A stretch of 64,000 bases of DNA from an uncultured Prevotellaceae bacterium (GTDB lineage Bacteria; Bacteroidota; Bacteroidia; Bacteroidales; Bacteroidaceae). Positions 54,783 through 62,445 of the stretch are shown in pieces. Each line of letters begins with the position of its first letter. Positions within the stretch are counted from its first letter, which is position 1. Location: NCBI GenBank assembly GCA_949295905.1, contig CASFNA010000004.1:1-64000 (forward strand). The letters are read 5' to 3'. Below the pieces are notes generated by a model. That model saw only the letters and a list, made by a program, of their open reading frames with translations. It did not search any database and was not told the DNA's origin. Position numbers and translations under genes: made by a program.

Positions 54783-57371
54783 ATGACATTCGACAAGTTT
54801 ACAATCAAGGCGCAGGAGGCCGTCCAGGAGGCGGTCAACACCGCGCAGCGCGGCGGCCAACAGGCCATCGAGCCGGTACACCTGCTGAAGGGCGTCATGG
54901 CGAAAGCCAAGGACGTGGCCAACTTCATCTTCCAGAAACTTGGAGTGAACGCCGCACAGGTGGAGAACGTGCTCGACCGCGAAATCGGCCGGTTGCCCCG
55001 CGTGCAGGGCGGGCAGCCTTATTTGAGCAATGAAAGCAACGAAGTGCTGCAACGTGCGACCGACATTTCGGCCAAGATGGGCGACGAGTTCGTCTCCGTA
55101 GAGCCGCTTTTGCTGGCTCTGCTTACGGTCAACTCTACCGCGTCGCGCATCTTGAAGGACGCCGGATGCACGGAGAAGGAGATGCGCGCGGCCATCAACG
55201 AGCTGCGCCAAGGACAGAAAGTGCAGTCGCAATCGGCCGACGACAACTACCAGAGTCTTGCTAAGTATGCCAAGAATTTGGTGGAAGAGGCGCGCCAGGG
55301 CAAGCTCGACCCGGTAATAGGACGTGACGACGAGATACGCCGCGTGCTGCAAATTCTCTCGCGACGGACGAAGAACAACCCTATACTTATAGGTGAGCCG
55401 GGTACGGGTAAGACGGCCATCGTCGAGGGACTGGCCGAGCGTATAGTGCGCGGCGACGTGCCCGAGAACCTGAAAGACAAGCAGCTGTACTCTCTCGACA
55501 TGGGTGCGCTCGTGGCCGGAGCCAAGTATAAGGGCGAGTTTGAGGAGCGTCTGAAGAGCGTAATCAAGGAAGTTACCAACTCCGAGGGTCGCATCATCCT
55601 CTTCATCGACGAAATCCACACCCTCGTCGGGGCAGGTGGCGGTGAGGGGGCGATGGACGCCGCCAACATACTGAAGCCTGCATTGGCGCGCGGCGAACTG
55701 CGCTCTATCGGCGCGACGACGCTCAACGAGTATCAGAAATACTTTGAGAAGGACAAGGCTTTGGAGCGTCGTTTCCAGACGGTGATGGTAGACGAGCCTG
55801 ACGAACTTAGCGCAATCAGCATCCTCCGTGGCCTGAAGGAACGCTACGAGAACCACCACAAGGTGCGTATTCAGGACGATGCGTGCATAGCCGCCGTCAA
55901 ATTGTCGGAGCGTTACATATCAGACCGCTTCCTGCCTGACAAGGCCATCGACCTGATGGACGAGGCTGCGGCCAAGCTCCGCATGGAACGTGACTCCGTG
56001 CCGGAGGAACTTGACGAAATAACCCGCCGCCTGAAGCAGCTCGAAATAGAGCGCGAGGCCATCAAAAGGGAGAACGACCAGCCCAAAATCGCACAGCTCG
56101 ACAAGGATATTGCGGAGCTTCGCGACAAGGAAAAGGCCTTCCGCGCAAAGTGGGAAGGCGAGAAGGCGCTCGTCAACAAAATACAACAGGACAAGCAGCA
56201 GATGGAGCAACTGCGCTTCGAAGCCGAGCGTGCAGAGCGCGAAGGCAACTATGAGCGCGTGGCTGAAATACGTTACAGCAAGCTGAAACAGCTCGAAGAC
56301 GACATCAAGAGCATACAGGCGCAGCTGCGTTCTACGCAGGACGGCAACGCCATGATACGCGAAGAGGTGACCGCGGACGACATCGCCGAGGTGGTAAGCC
56401 GCTGGACCGGCATACCCGTTACGCGGATGATGCAGAGCGAGAAGGACAAGCTTCTGCACCTTGAAGAGGAGCTTCACAAGCGCGTAATAGGGCAAGACGA
56501 GGCCATAGAGGCAGTAAGCGACGCCGTAAGGCGCAGCCGCGCGGGCCTGCAAGACCCGAAAAGGCCGATTGCGTCGTTCATCTTCCTCGGTACGACGGGC
56601 GTAGGAAAGACCGAGCTTGCGAAGGCTTTGGCCGAGTATCTGTTCAACGACGAGACGATGATGACACGTATTGACATGAGCGAATACCAAGAGAAGTTCA
56701 GCGTGTCGAGGCTCATCGGCGCGCCTCCTGGATACGTAGGCTACGACGAGGGCGGACAGCTGACCGAGGCGGTAAGGCGCAAACCTTACTCCGTCGTGCT
56801 CTTCGACGAAATCGAGAAGGCGCATCCCGACGTGTTCAACATCCTCTTGCAGGTATTGGATGACGGCCGCCTTACCGACAACAAGGGGCGCACGGTGAAC
56901 TTCAAGAACACCATCATCATAATGACTTCAAACCTCGGGAGCCAGTACATACAGTCGGAGTTCGAGCACATAACCGCCGCCAACCGCGACGCTGTTATCG
57001 AGAAGACCAAGAAAACGGTGATGGAGATGCTGAAGAAGACCATCCGTCCGGAGTTCTTGAACCGTATAGACGAGACCATAATGTTCCTTCCGCTGACGCA
57101 GGAGCAAATCGCCGACGTTGTAAAACTCCAGGTAAACGGCGTTAAGAAGATGCTGGAGCAGCAGGACGTTACGCTCGACGTCACCCCGGCGGCCATCAGT
57201 TTCCTTGCATCGGCAGGCTTCGACCCTGAGTTCGGAGCGCGTCCCGTAAAACGTGCCATCCAGCGTTACATGCTCAACGACCTGAGCAAGCAGCTCCTTG
57301 GCGGCACGGTTGACAGGCAGAAGCCCATCGTCGTGGACGCAGGAGACGGCGGACTTACTTTTCGTAATTGA
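54783..57371 (+). CDS. clpB: ClpB disaggregase (Hsp104 family)
   Basis: This 862-residue ATP-driven ring extracts proteins from aggregates together with DnaK. The N domain starts [17 protein letters not shown]. The first AAA+ domain has [18 protein letters not shown] and [28 protein letters not shown]. The coiled-coil middle domain lies at about 405-530. The second AAA+ domain has [20 protein letters not shown] and [29 protein letters not shown]. Length and order are normal. A strong AAAGGAGAA ribosome site precedes the ATG. Its stop codon falls inside the inverted repeat at 57366-57469. Confidence 0.98.
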   Translation: MTFDKFTIKAQEAVQEAVNTAQRGGQQAIEPVHLLKGVMAKAKDVANFIFQKLGVNAAQVENVLDREIGRLPRVQGGQPYLSNESNEVLQRATDISAKMGDEFVSVEPLLLALLTVNSTASRILKDAGCTEKEMRAAINELRQGQKVQSQSADDNYQSLAKYAKNLVEEARQGKLDPVIGRDDEIRRVLQILSRRTKNNPILIGEPGTGKTAIVEGLAERIVRGDVPENLKDKQLYSLDMGALVAGAKYKGEFEERLKSVIKEVTNSEGRIILFIDEIHTLVGAGGGEGAMDAANILKPALARGELRSIGATTLNEYQKYFEKDKALERRFQTVMVDEPDELSAISILRGLKERYENHHKVRIQDDACIAAVKLSERYISDRFLPDKAIDLMDEAAAKLRMERDSVPEELDEITRRLKQLEIEREAIKRENDQPKIAQLDKDIAELRDKEKAFRAKWEGEKALVNKIQQDKQQMEQLRFEAERAEREGNYERVAEIRYSKLKQLEDDIKSIQAQLRSTQDGNAMIREEVTADDIAEVVSRWTGIPVTRMMQSEKDKLLHLEEELHKRVIGQDEAIEAVSDAVRRSRAGLQDPKRPIASFIFLGTTGVGKTELAKALAEYLFNDETMMTRIDMSEYQEKFSVSRLIGAPPGYVGYDEGGQLTEAVRRKPYSVVLFDEIEKAHPDVFNILLQVLDDGRLTDNKGRTVNFKNTIIIMTSNLGSQYIQSEFEHITAANRDAVIEKTKKTVMEMLKKTIRPEFLNRIDETIMFLPLTQEQIADVVKLQVNGVKKMLEQQDVTLDVTPAAISFLASAGFDPEFGARPVKRAIQRYMLNDLSKQLLGGTVDRQKPIVVDAGDGGLTFRN

Positions 57372-57469
57372 CAATTGAAAATGGAGAATGGAAAATTATG
57401 ATTACCCAAAGAGGTTAAAGCCTTCAATGGTAATCATAATTTTCCATTCTCCATTTTCAATTGTCAATT
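57366..57469. repeat. Perfect 41-base inverted repeat between clpB and the DUF3667 gene
   Basis: AATTGACAATTGAAAATGGA begins the left arm (57366-57406); the right arm (57429-57469) is its exact complement over all 41 bases, with a 22-base loop. The clpB stop codon lies in the left arm and the convergent DUF3667 gene ends 6 bases past the right arm. It can serve as a terminator for both genes, but its length and perfection point to a recent mobile insertion. Fragments of the same sequence (GGATAATTATGATTAC, CATAATTTTCCATTC) recur at 60336-60484. Confidence 0.85.
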
Positions 57470-57474
57470 AATAT

Positions 57475-58437
57475 TTAATTGTTTACCGCCGTCCACGCCA
57501 CGCTTGCCGCCATCCATCCTACAAGCAGCAGCAACAGCATGAGCCACCAGCCGATGAGCACCTTCAGGGTGTACCAAGCCGTGCGCAGCAGGCCGAAGCC
57601 GTACAGTTGCTTGTAGTCGTAGAGCAGTACGAGCAGCAAGAGCCACGTTGGCATGACGTACATGTTGTCAATCCACCGGCTGCCCTGTGTGGCGACGATG
57701 CACACTATCGACACCATCATAAGCTGGCTGGCTATCAGGATTTGTGCGAAAAAGCACTCGGTGAGGTTCATCTTCGGGCGCAACGGCGACCGGCGGAACA
57801 CGCGCATGGTTATCAATGCGAAGAGGCAGTGGCTCAAGACGAGTTCTATCGCCTGGTTTTGGCGGAAGAAATCGGTAACGTTGTTGAACGCATCGGTAAA
57901 GTTATTAATCCCCTCCAGCACGTATTGCTTGGCCGGATAGGCACCTTTGCCGTCGGAAATGTCGGCCTTATGCTCGGTCAGACGCGACGCGGCGTCGGCA
58001 TAAATCTCGTCCATCGCACCCGGGGCGACAACGTGCTGCGTTACGACAAACGCCGCCGTGACGAGGAAGAGCATCTTGACGGGAGGGAAATATGGTGCCT
58101 GGCGGCCTTCGAGATAGTCGCCAATCATGTGGCCGGGGCGGTAAACGAGGTGCCAGAGCGTGCGCGGCAGACTGCGGTTGCCCAGTCCCCACACCTCCAA
58201 AGTCTTGCTCAATGCGTGGCGCAACGTGAAGCGCGACACCGAGGCCGACTGTCCGCAGCGCGGGCAGAAGTTGCCGGTGAAGGCCGTGCGGCAGTTAAGG
58301 CATACGTGGCTGTCAGCCGAAAGCGGCTGCGGCGTCACTCCCTTGCGCTGCCATGCGGCGAAGCGCGAGGCTTGGGCGCGCACCATTCGCCATGCCGCCA
58401 AGGCCTTTTCTCTTATCGTTTTGAAAGGATTTTGCAT
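57475..58437 (-). CDS. DUF3667 membrane protein with zinc ribbon
   Basis: This 320-residue protein has a Cys4 ribbon (CLNCRTAFTGNFCPRCGQSA, about residues 40-60) followed by the DUF3667 stretch SRFTLRHALSKTLEVWGLGNRSLPRTLWHLVYRPGHMIGDYLEGRQAPYFPPVKML. At least four membrane spans follow (for example MLFLVTAAFVVTQHVV and the C-terminal WWLMLLLLLVGWMAAS). The function is unknown. The start MQNPFKTIREKAL at 58437 fits the promoter at 58472-58479; a start five codons upstream is possible. Confidence 0.85.
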   Translation of the reverse strand: MQNPFKTIREKALAAWRMVRAQASRFAAWQRKGVTPQPLSADSHVCLNCRTAFTGNFCPRCGQSASVSRFTLRHALSKTLEVWGLGNRSLPRTLWHLVYRPGHMIGDYLEGRQAPYFPPVKMLFLVTAAFVVTQHVVAPGAMDEIYADAASRLTEHKADISDGKGAYPAKQYVLEGINNFTDAFNNVTDFFRQNQAIELVLSHCLFALITMRVFRRSPLRPKMNLTECFFAQILIASQLMMVSIVCIVATQGSRWIDNMYVMPTWLLLLVLLYDYKQLYGFGLLRTAWYTLKVLIGWWLMLLLLLVGWMAASVAWTAVNN

Positions 58438-58471
58438 GTTGTAATATACCAAAGATATGTAATAACGCCTG

Positions 58472-58479
58472 CAAAGTTA
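58472..58479 (-). promoter_or_regulatory. -7 box (TAACTTTG) of the DUF3667 gene
   Basis: It is an exact TAnnTTTG match on the - strand, 34 bases before the start. A second match (TATCTTTG, 58457-58450) lies closer to the start codon; the farther one gives the more usual leader. Confidence 0.55.
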
Positions 58480-58491
58480 CAAAATAAAAAA

Positions 58492-58522
58492 TGCCCTGTC
58501 ATCCCGACAGAGCAGATTTTTT
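58492..58522. terminator. Small bidirectional-looking hairpin with T runs
   Basis: CTGTC and GACAG pair around ATCCC (58495-58509). On the + strand AGCAGATTTTTT follows; on the - strand the hairpin is followed by CATTTTTTATTTTG. No gene ends here in either direction in the present arrangement. It may be a relic of a lost gene or may insulate the DUF3667 promoter. Confidence 0.45.
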
Positions 58523-58653
58523 CACTTTTTGAATGTCTTAGTCTTTAGTATCAATGTAGCATGTAATTCTGAAAATCTCTTCGTTACGGGGGCAAAAGTA
58601 GGCAAAAAAGTTGACCTATGTCAAAATTTTGAGGTTTTTAGTCAAAAAACTTA

Positions 58654-58667
58654 CGTAAACGTTTACG
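58654..58667. promoter_or_regulatory. LacI-family-like operator CGTAAACGTTTACG
   Basis: This perfect 14-base palindrome with central CG has the form bound by LacI/GalR-family regulators. It is in the middle of the 638-base gap 58438-59075, 227 bases from the nearest start codon. No LacI-type gene is in the window. Its target is unclear; it may be a remnant. Confidence 0.4.
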
Positions 58668-58779
58668 GCTGGCAGCACTTCCGAAGAGCACCTTACAGCA
58701 TCATCCCACGCATCTGACGACAACACGCAACGCGCCCTATACAAACAAGAAAAGGCCGCAGATGCAGCCTTTTACGGCC

Positions 58780-58900
58780 ATGCACATAACAGGCTGGCAC
58801 ACAACAAGTTGCGAAAGGCCGTCTTTCGCATTATAAAAGACGGCCTTTCGCCTTGCCATTTGCGGCCTTTCGCACGGCAATTTGCGGCCTTTCGCAAAAC
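58780..58900 (-). repeat. Mosaic palindromic repeat, copy 9 (reverse orientation)
   Basis: The tail (CATAACAGGCTGGCACACAA) lies left of the units, so the copy is reversed. Units are GCGAAAGGCCGTCTTTCGC, AAAAGACGGCCTTTCGC, then two direct copies of TTTGCGGCCTTTCGC with CACGGCAA linkers. A separate AAAAGGC/GCCTTTT hairpin is at 58751-58774. No gene lies in this stretch. Confidence 0.72.
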
Positions 58901-58969
58901 CAATGGTAAAAAGGTGATAAAACGGAGGCGTAAAACGGCGTTTTTCTTTGCCGTTTGTCACGAATTATG

Positions 58970-58977
58970 TAACTTTG
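58970..58977 (+). promoter_or_regulatory. -7 box (TAACTTTG) of hflX
   Basis: It is an exact TAnnTTTG match. A TTTG at 58947-58950 stands 19 bases upstream as a -33 element. The leader to the ATG at 59076 is about 90 bases. Confidence 0.6.
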
Positions 58978-59075
58978 CATAAGGCAAGCCGCACGCGGGA
59001 GAACGGGAACAAACAGGCTTTCCGCCCGTTTGCACCGCTCTTAAACCATACTACACAACATCTGTAAACACGCGA

Positions 59076-60335
59076 ATGAAAGAATTTGTAATATCCGAAG
59101 CCAAGGCCGAAACGGCCGTACTCGTGGGACTAATCACACAGGAACAGGACGAAGCCAAGACCAAGGAATACCTTGACGAGCTGGAGTTTCTGGCCGACAC
59201 CGCCGGAGCCGTGACCGTAAAACGCTTCACGCAGAAGGTGGCCGGGCCTAACCAGACCACGTATGTGGGCAAGGGAAAGCTCGAGGAAATAAGGCAGTAC
59301 ATACGCGCCGAGGAGGAAGCCGAAAGGGAAATAGGAATGGTGATTTTCGACGACGAGCTGTCGGCCAAGCAAATACGCAACATCGAGAACGAGCTGAAGG
59401 TGAAAATACTCGACCGCACATCGCTCATCCTCGACATATTCGCCATGCGCGCACAGACGGCCAACGCGAAGACACAAGTAGAGCTGGCGCAGTACCGCTA
59501 CATGCTGCCGCGCCTGCAACGGCTCTGGACCCACCTTGAACGACAGGGCGGAGGAAGCGGCTCGGGAGGCGGAAAAGGCTCCGTAGGACTGCGCGGCCCG
59601 GGCGAGACACAGCTCGAAATGGACCGCCGAATAATCCTGCAACGCATGTCGCTGCTGAAGCAACGCCTCGCCGAAATAGACAAGCAGAAGACCACCCAGC
59701 GCAAGAACCGCGGACGGCTAATACGCGTCGCCCTCGTAGGCTACACCAACGTGGGCAAGTCAACGCTGATGAACCTGCTCGCCAAGAGCGAGGTCTTCGC
59801 CGAGAACAAGCTCTTCGCCACGCTCGACACGACCGTCAGGAAAGTCGTAATAGAAAACCTGCCGTTCCTCCTTGCAGACACCGTGGGCTTCATCCGCAAG
59901 CTGCCCACCGACCTGGTTGACTCGTTCAAATCGACGCTCGACGAGGTGCGCGAGGCCGACCTGCTGGTACACGTCGTGGACATATCGCACCCCGACTTCG
60001 AGGAACAAATCAAAGTGGTGAACAACACGCTGAAAGACCTCGGCTGCGCAGACAAGCCCTCGATGCTCATCTTCAACAAAATAGACGCCTACACATGGAT
60101 TGACAAGGAACCCGACGACCTCACCCCGGCCACCAAGGAGAACATAACGCTCGACGAACTGAAGCGCACCTGGATGGCGAAACAGGGCGACAACTGCCTC
60201 TTCATATCGGCAAGGAACAGGACGAACATCGACGAGCTGCGCGACACTCTGTATAAGCAGGTGCGCCAGCTGCACGTACAGAAGTACCCGTACAACGACT
60301 TCCTCTACCCCACCGACGTTGAGACGGAGAATTGA
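59076..60335 (+). CDS. hflX: Ribosome-associated GTPase HflX
   Basis: This 419-residue protein splits stalled ribosomes under stress. The N-terminal HflX domain contains NQTTYVGKGKLEEIRQYI and DDELSAKQIRNIENEL. A Gly-rich linker RQGGGSGSGGGKGSVGLRGPGETQLE leads to the GTPase domain with ALVGYTNVGKSTLMNLL, TLDTTVRKV, LADTVGFIRKLPTDLV and NKID. All G motifs are intact. It stands alone with its own promoter. Confidence 0.96.
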   Translation: MKEFVISEAKAETAVLVGLITQEQDEAKTKEYLDELEFLADTAGAVTVKRFTQKVAGPNQTTYVGKGKLEEIRQYIRAEEEAEREIGMVIFDDELSAKQIRNIENELKVKILDRTSLILDIFAMRAQTANAKTQVELAQYRYMLPRLQRLWTHLERQGGGSGSGGGKGSVGLRGPGETQLEMDRRIILQRMSLLKQRLAEIDKQKTTQRKNRGRLIRVALVGYTNVGKSTLMNLLAKSEVFAENKLFATLDTTVRKVVIENLPFLLADTVGFIRKLPTDLVDSFKSTLDEVREADLLVHVVDISHPDFEEQIKVVNNTLKDLGCADKPSMLIFNKIDAYTWIDKEPDDLTPATKENITLDELKRTWMAKQGDNCLFISARNRTNIDELRDTLYKQVRQLHVQKYPYNDFLYPTDVETEN

Positions 60336-60484
60336 AAATGGTGAATTATGATTACTTTTAATGGAAAGTTGAGAATGCAGAATGGATAATTATGATTACA
60401 CTTGCCATCGAGCAAAAGCCGATTGACAAAGGTTGTCATAATTTTCCATTCCCAACTATCAATCATCAATTAACTATAACGACC
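60336..60484. repeat. Degenerate A/T-rich inverted repeats between hflX and the DUF4954 gene
   Basis: GAGAATTGAAAATGGTGAATTATGATTAC and GAATGGATAATTATGATTAC stand left, GTCATAATTTTCCATTCCC and CAATCATCAATTAACT right. These are worn relatives of the perfect inverted repeat at 57366-57469, possibly two insertions. The start codon of the next gene lies just after them. Confidence 0.6.
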
Positions 60485-62305
60485 ATGTACGATTACAGAC
60501 AGCTTACCGACGACGAAATCATAACCCTCGAAGATAACGGATGCACGGCCGAAGACTGGACATGCGTAAACGTGGCCGACGACTTCAACCCGTCGCATAT
60601 AAAAGATGTCAGGTTCTGCGGCACGGTCAACCTCGGCGTGTTCGAGAAGAGCATAGAGGTGACGCAGGGCTTCTATGTACATTCAGGTGTGCGCAACGCC
60701 ACGCTGCGCAACGCCACCATAGGTGACAACTGCCTAATAGAGAACGTCGGTAACTACATCAACAATTATATAATAGGTGAAGAGTGCTGCATACGCAACG
60801 TGTGCACAATGGAGACAACAGCCGAAGCCACCTTCGGCGAAGGCAACACCATATCCGTGCTTAACGAGGCCGGAAGCGGCAACGTGGTGCTCTTCCGCGG
60901 CCTTACGAGCAACATTGCCGCGCTGATGGTGAGCCGCCCGGAGGACAAGGAACTGTCGGCCGCGCTGAAGGCGATGGCCAAGAACGACGTGGACAGCCGC
61001 CTGACGGGCACCGGAACGGTAGGCGACTTCGTGCGCATCATCAACACCACGGAAATAACCAACACAAACATAGCCGACAACTGCGAGGTGAACGGGGCGT
61101 GCCGCCTTAGCGACTGCACCCTGGCGGCAGAGGCCGACGACAGCGTTTATATAGGTTCGGGCGTAATCTGCGAGAACTCCATCATAGCTGACGGCTCGTC
61201 GGTGCTGAACAGCGCAAAGCTGTTCAACTGCTACGTGGGCGAGGCCAGCCAGATAACCAACGGCTTCACGGCGGAGAGCAGCCTGTTCTTCGCCAACTCG
61301 TACATGGCAAACGGCGAGGCGTGCGCCGCCTTCTGCGGTCCCTTCTCGGTGTCACACCACAAGAGCACGCTGCTCATAGGCTGCGCCACTTCGTTCTACA
61401 ACGCCGGTTCGGGCACCAATTTCAGCAACCACGCGTACAAGATGGGCCCCATTCATTACGGCACATTGGAGCGCGGAGTGAAGACGGCCAGCGGCTCGCA
61501 CATAGTCCATCCGGCACGCATAGGCGCGTTCTCGGTGTGCATGGGCAAACTTCAGAACCATCCCGACACAACCGCCCTGCCCTTCTCTTACGTCATAGGC
61601 GAAGGCCGCGAGACGCACATCGTGCCCGGACGCAACATCGCCACCGTGGGCCTTTACCGCGACACGGCCAAGTGGCCGCGGCGCGACATCCGCATAAAAG
61701 GCAGCCGCAAGAGCATCATCAATTATGACTGGCTCAGCCCGTTGACGGTCAATGAGGTTGTAAAAGGCCGCAAATTGCTCGCCAATATGCGGCAAAACGC
61801 AGGCCAAAAGACGGCCTTTTGCACGGCCGATGGCAACACGCTGACAGTCAATGCGTTAGAAAAAGGACTGCAACTGTACTCCATGGCCATTGAAATGTTT
61901 ATCGGACGTGTGCTCGAAGAGCACGGACTTAGCGCCCCGACAACGCCTTACGGCACGGACGAATGGACCGACCTGGGCGGCCTGCTGCTGCCAGCCGCAG
62001 AAGAAGAACGCCTCACAGAGAAGATAAAATACGGTATGCTCGACGGCATACAGGCTATAAACGACATGCTCGAAGCCTACAACGAGCGTTACGCCGACTA
62101 CCTGTGGACGTTCGCCGTGAGCCTTATGAAGGAATGGCTGGGCAAGGACGAACTGACCGAAGACGACATAATGCAGCTGCGCCAGCGCGGCGAGGCTGCG
62201 CGCCAGGCATGGCTCGGCATGATAAAAGAAGACGCGGAGAAGGAATACCGGCTGGGCGACGTTGACCGCCAGACGCTCGACAAGTTCCTCGCGCAGCTCG
62301 GATAA
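60485..62305 (+). CDS. DUF4954 family protein (left-handed beta-helix type)
   Basis: This 606-residue protein is of a Bacteroidota family of unknown function. The middle (about 60-300) is rich in hexapeptide-type turns such as GDNCLIENVGNYINNYIIGEECCIRNV, which suggests a left-handed beta-helix as in acyl- and nucleotidyl-transferases. The HHKSTLLIGC and GSHIVHPARIGAFSVCMGKLQNHPDT stretches are family landmarks. The start at 60485 gives MYDYRQLTDDEIITLEDNGC; an open stretch upstream is repeat-derived. Codons about 426-458 consist of the mosaic palindromic repeat (61760-61860). Confidence 0.85.
   Translation: MYDYRQLTDDEIITLEDNGCTAEDWTCVNVADDFNPSHIKDVRFCGTVNLGVFEKSIEVTQGFYVHSGVRNATLRNATIGDNCLIENVGNYINNYIIGEECCIRNVCTMETTAEATFGEGNTISVLNEAGSGNVVLFRGLTSNIAALMVSRPEDKELSAALKAMAKNDVDSRLTGTGTVGDFVRIINTTEITNTNIADNCEVNGACRLSDCTLAAEADDSVYIGSGVICENSIIADGSSVLNSAKLFNCYVGEASQITNGFTAESSLFFANSYMANGEACAAFCGPFSVSHHKSTLLIGCATSFYNAGSGTNFSNHAYKMGPIHYGTLERGVKTASGSHIVHPARIGAFSVCMGKLQNHPDTTALPFSYVIGEGRETHIVPGRNIATVGLYRDTAKWPRRDIRIKGSRKSIINYDWLSPLTVNEVVKGRKLLANMRQNAGQKTAFCTADGNTLTVNALEKGLQLYSMAIEMFIGRVLEEHGLSAPTTPYGTDEWTDLGGLLLPAAEEERLTEKIKYGMLDGIQAINDMLEAYNERYADYLWTFAVSLMKEWLGKDELTEDDIMQLRQRGEAARQAWLGMIKEDAEKEYRLGDVDRQTLDKFLAQLG
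61760..61860 (+). repeat. Mosaic palindromic repeat, copy 10, inside the DUF4954 gene
   Basis: The DNA reads TAAAAGGCCGCAAATTGC, CCAATATGCGGCAAAACGC, CAAAAGACGGCCTTTTGC and then the tail AACACGCTGACAGTCAATGCGTTA. This is the full plan of the intergenic copies. It is translated in frame as a Lys/Arg/Asn-rich segment (VKGRKLLANMRQNAGQKTAF, then CTADGNTLTVNALEKG) without a stop or frameshift. Confidence 0.7.
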
Positions 62306-62445
62306 TTGACGAGTTGACAAGGAACAGGCAGACAAGTGGCAAGGCAATTGCCTTTGACTCCTTAGCGAGTGAAACGGGCGATAACTCTTCCAAACTCCCT
62401 TAATCCTAAATAAGAGGCATCAACATTCATCAAATAGTCACATTT

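Noticed and set aside
54609-55859. A 416-codon open frame on the - strand over the start of clpB
   Set aside because: It overlaps clpB and its promoter entirely, and the translation (His/Arg/Leu-rich, no motif) looks like a shadow.
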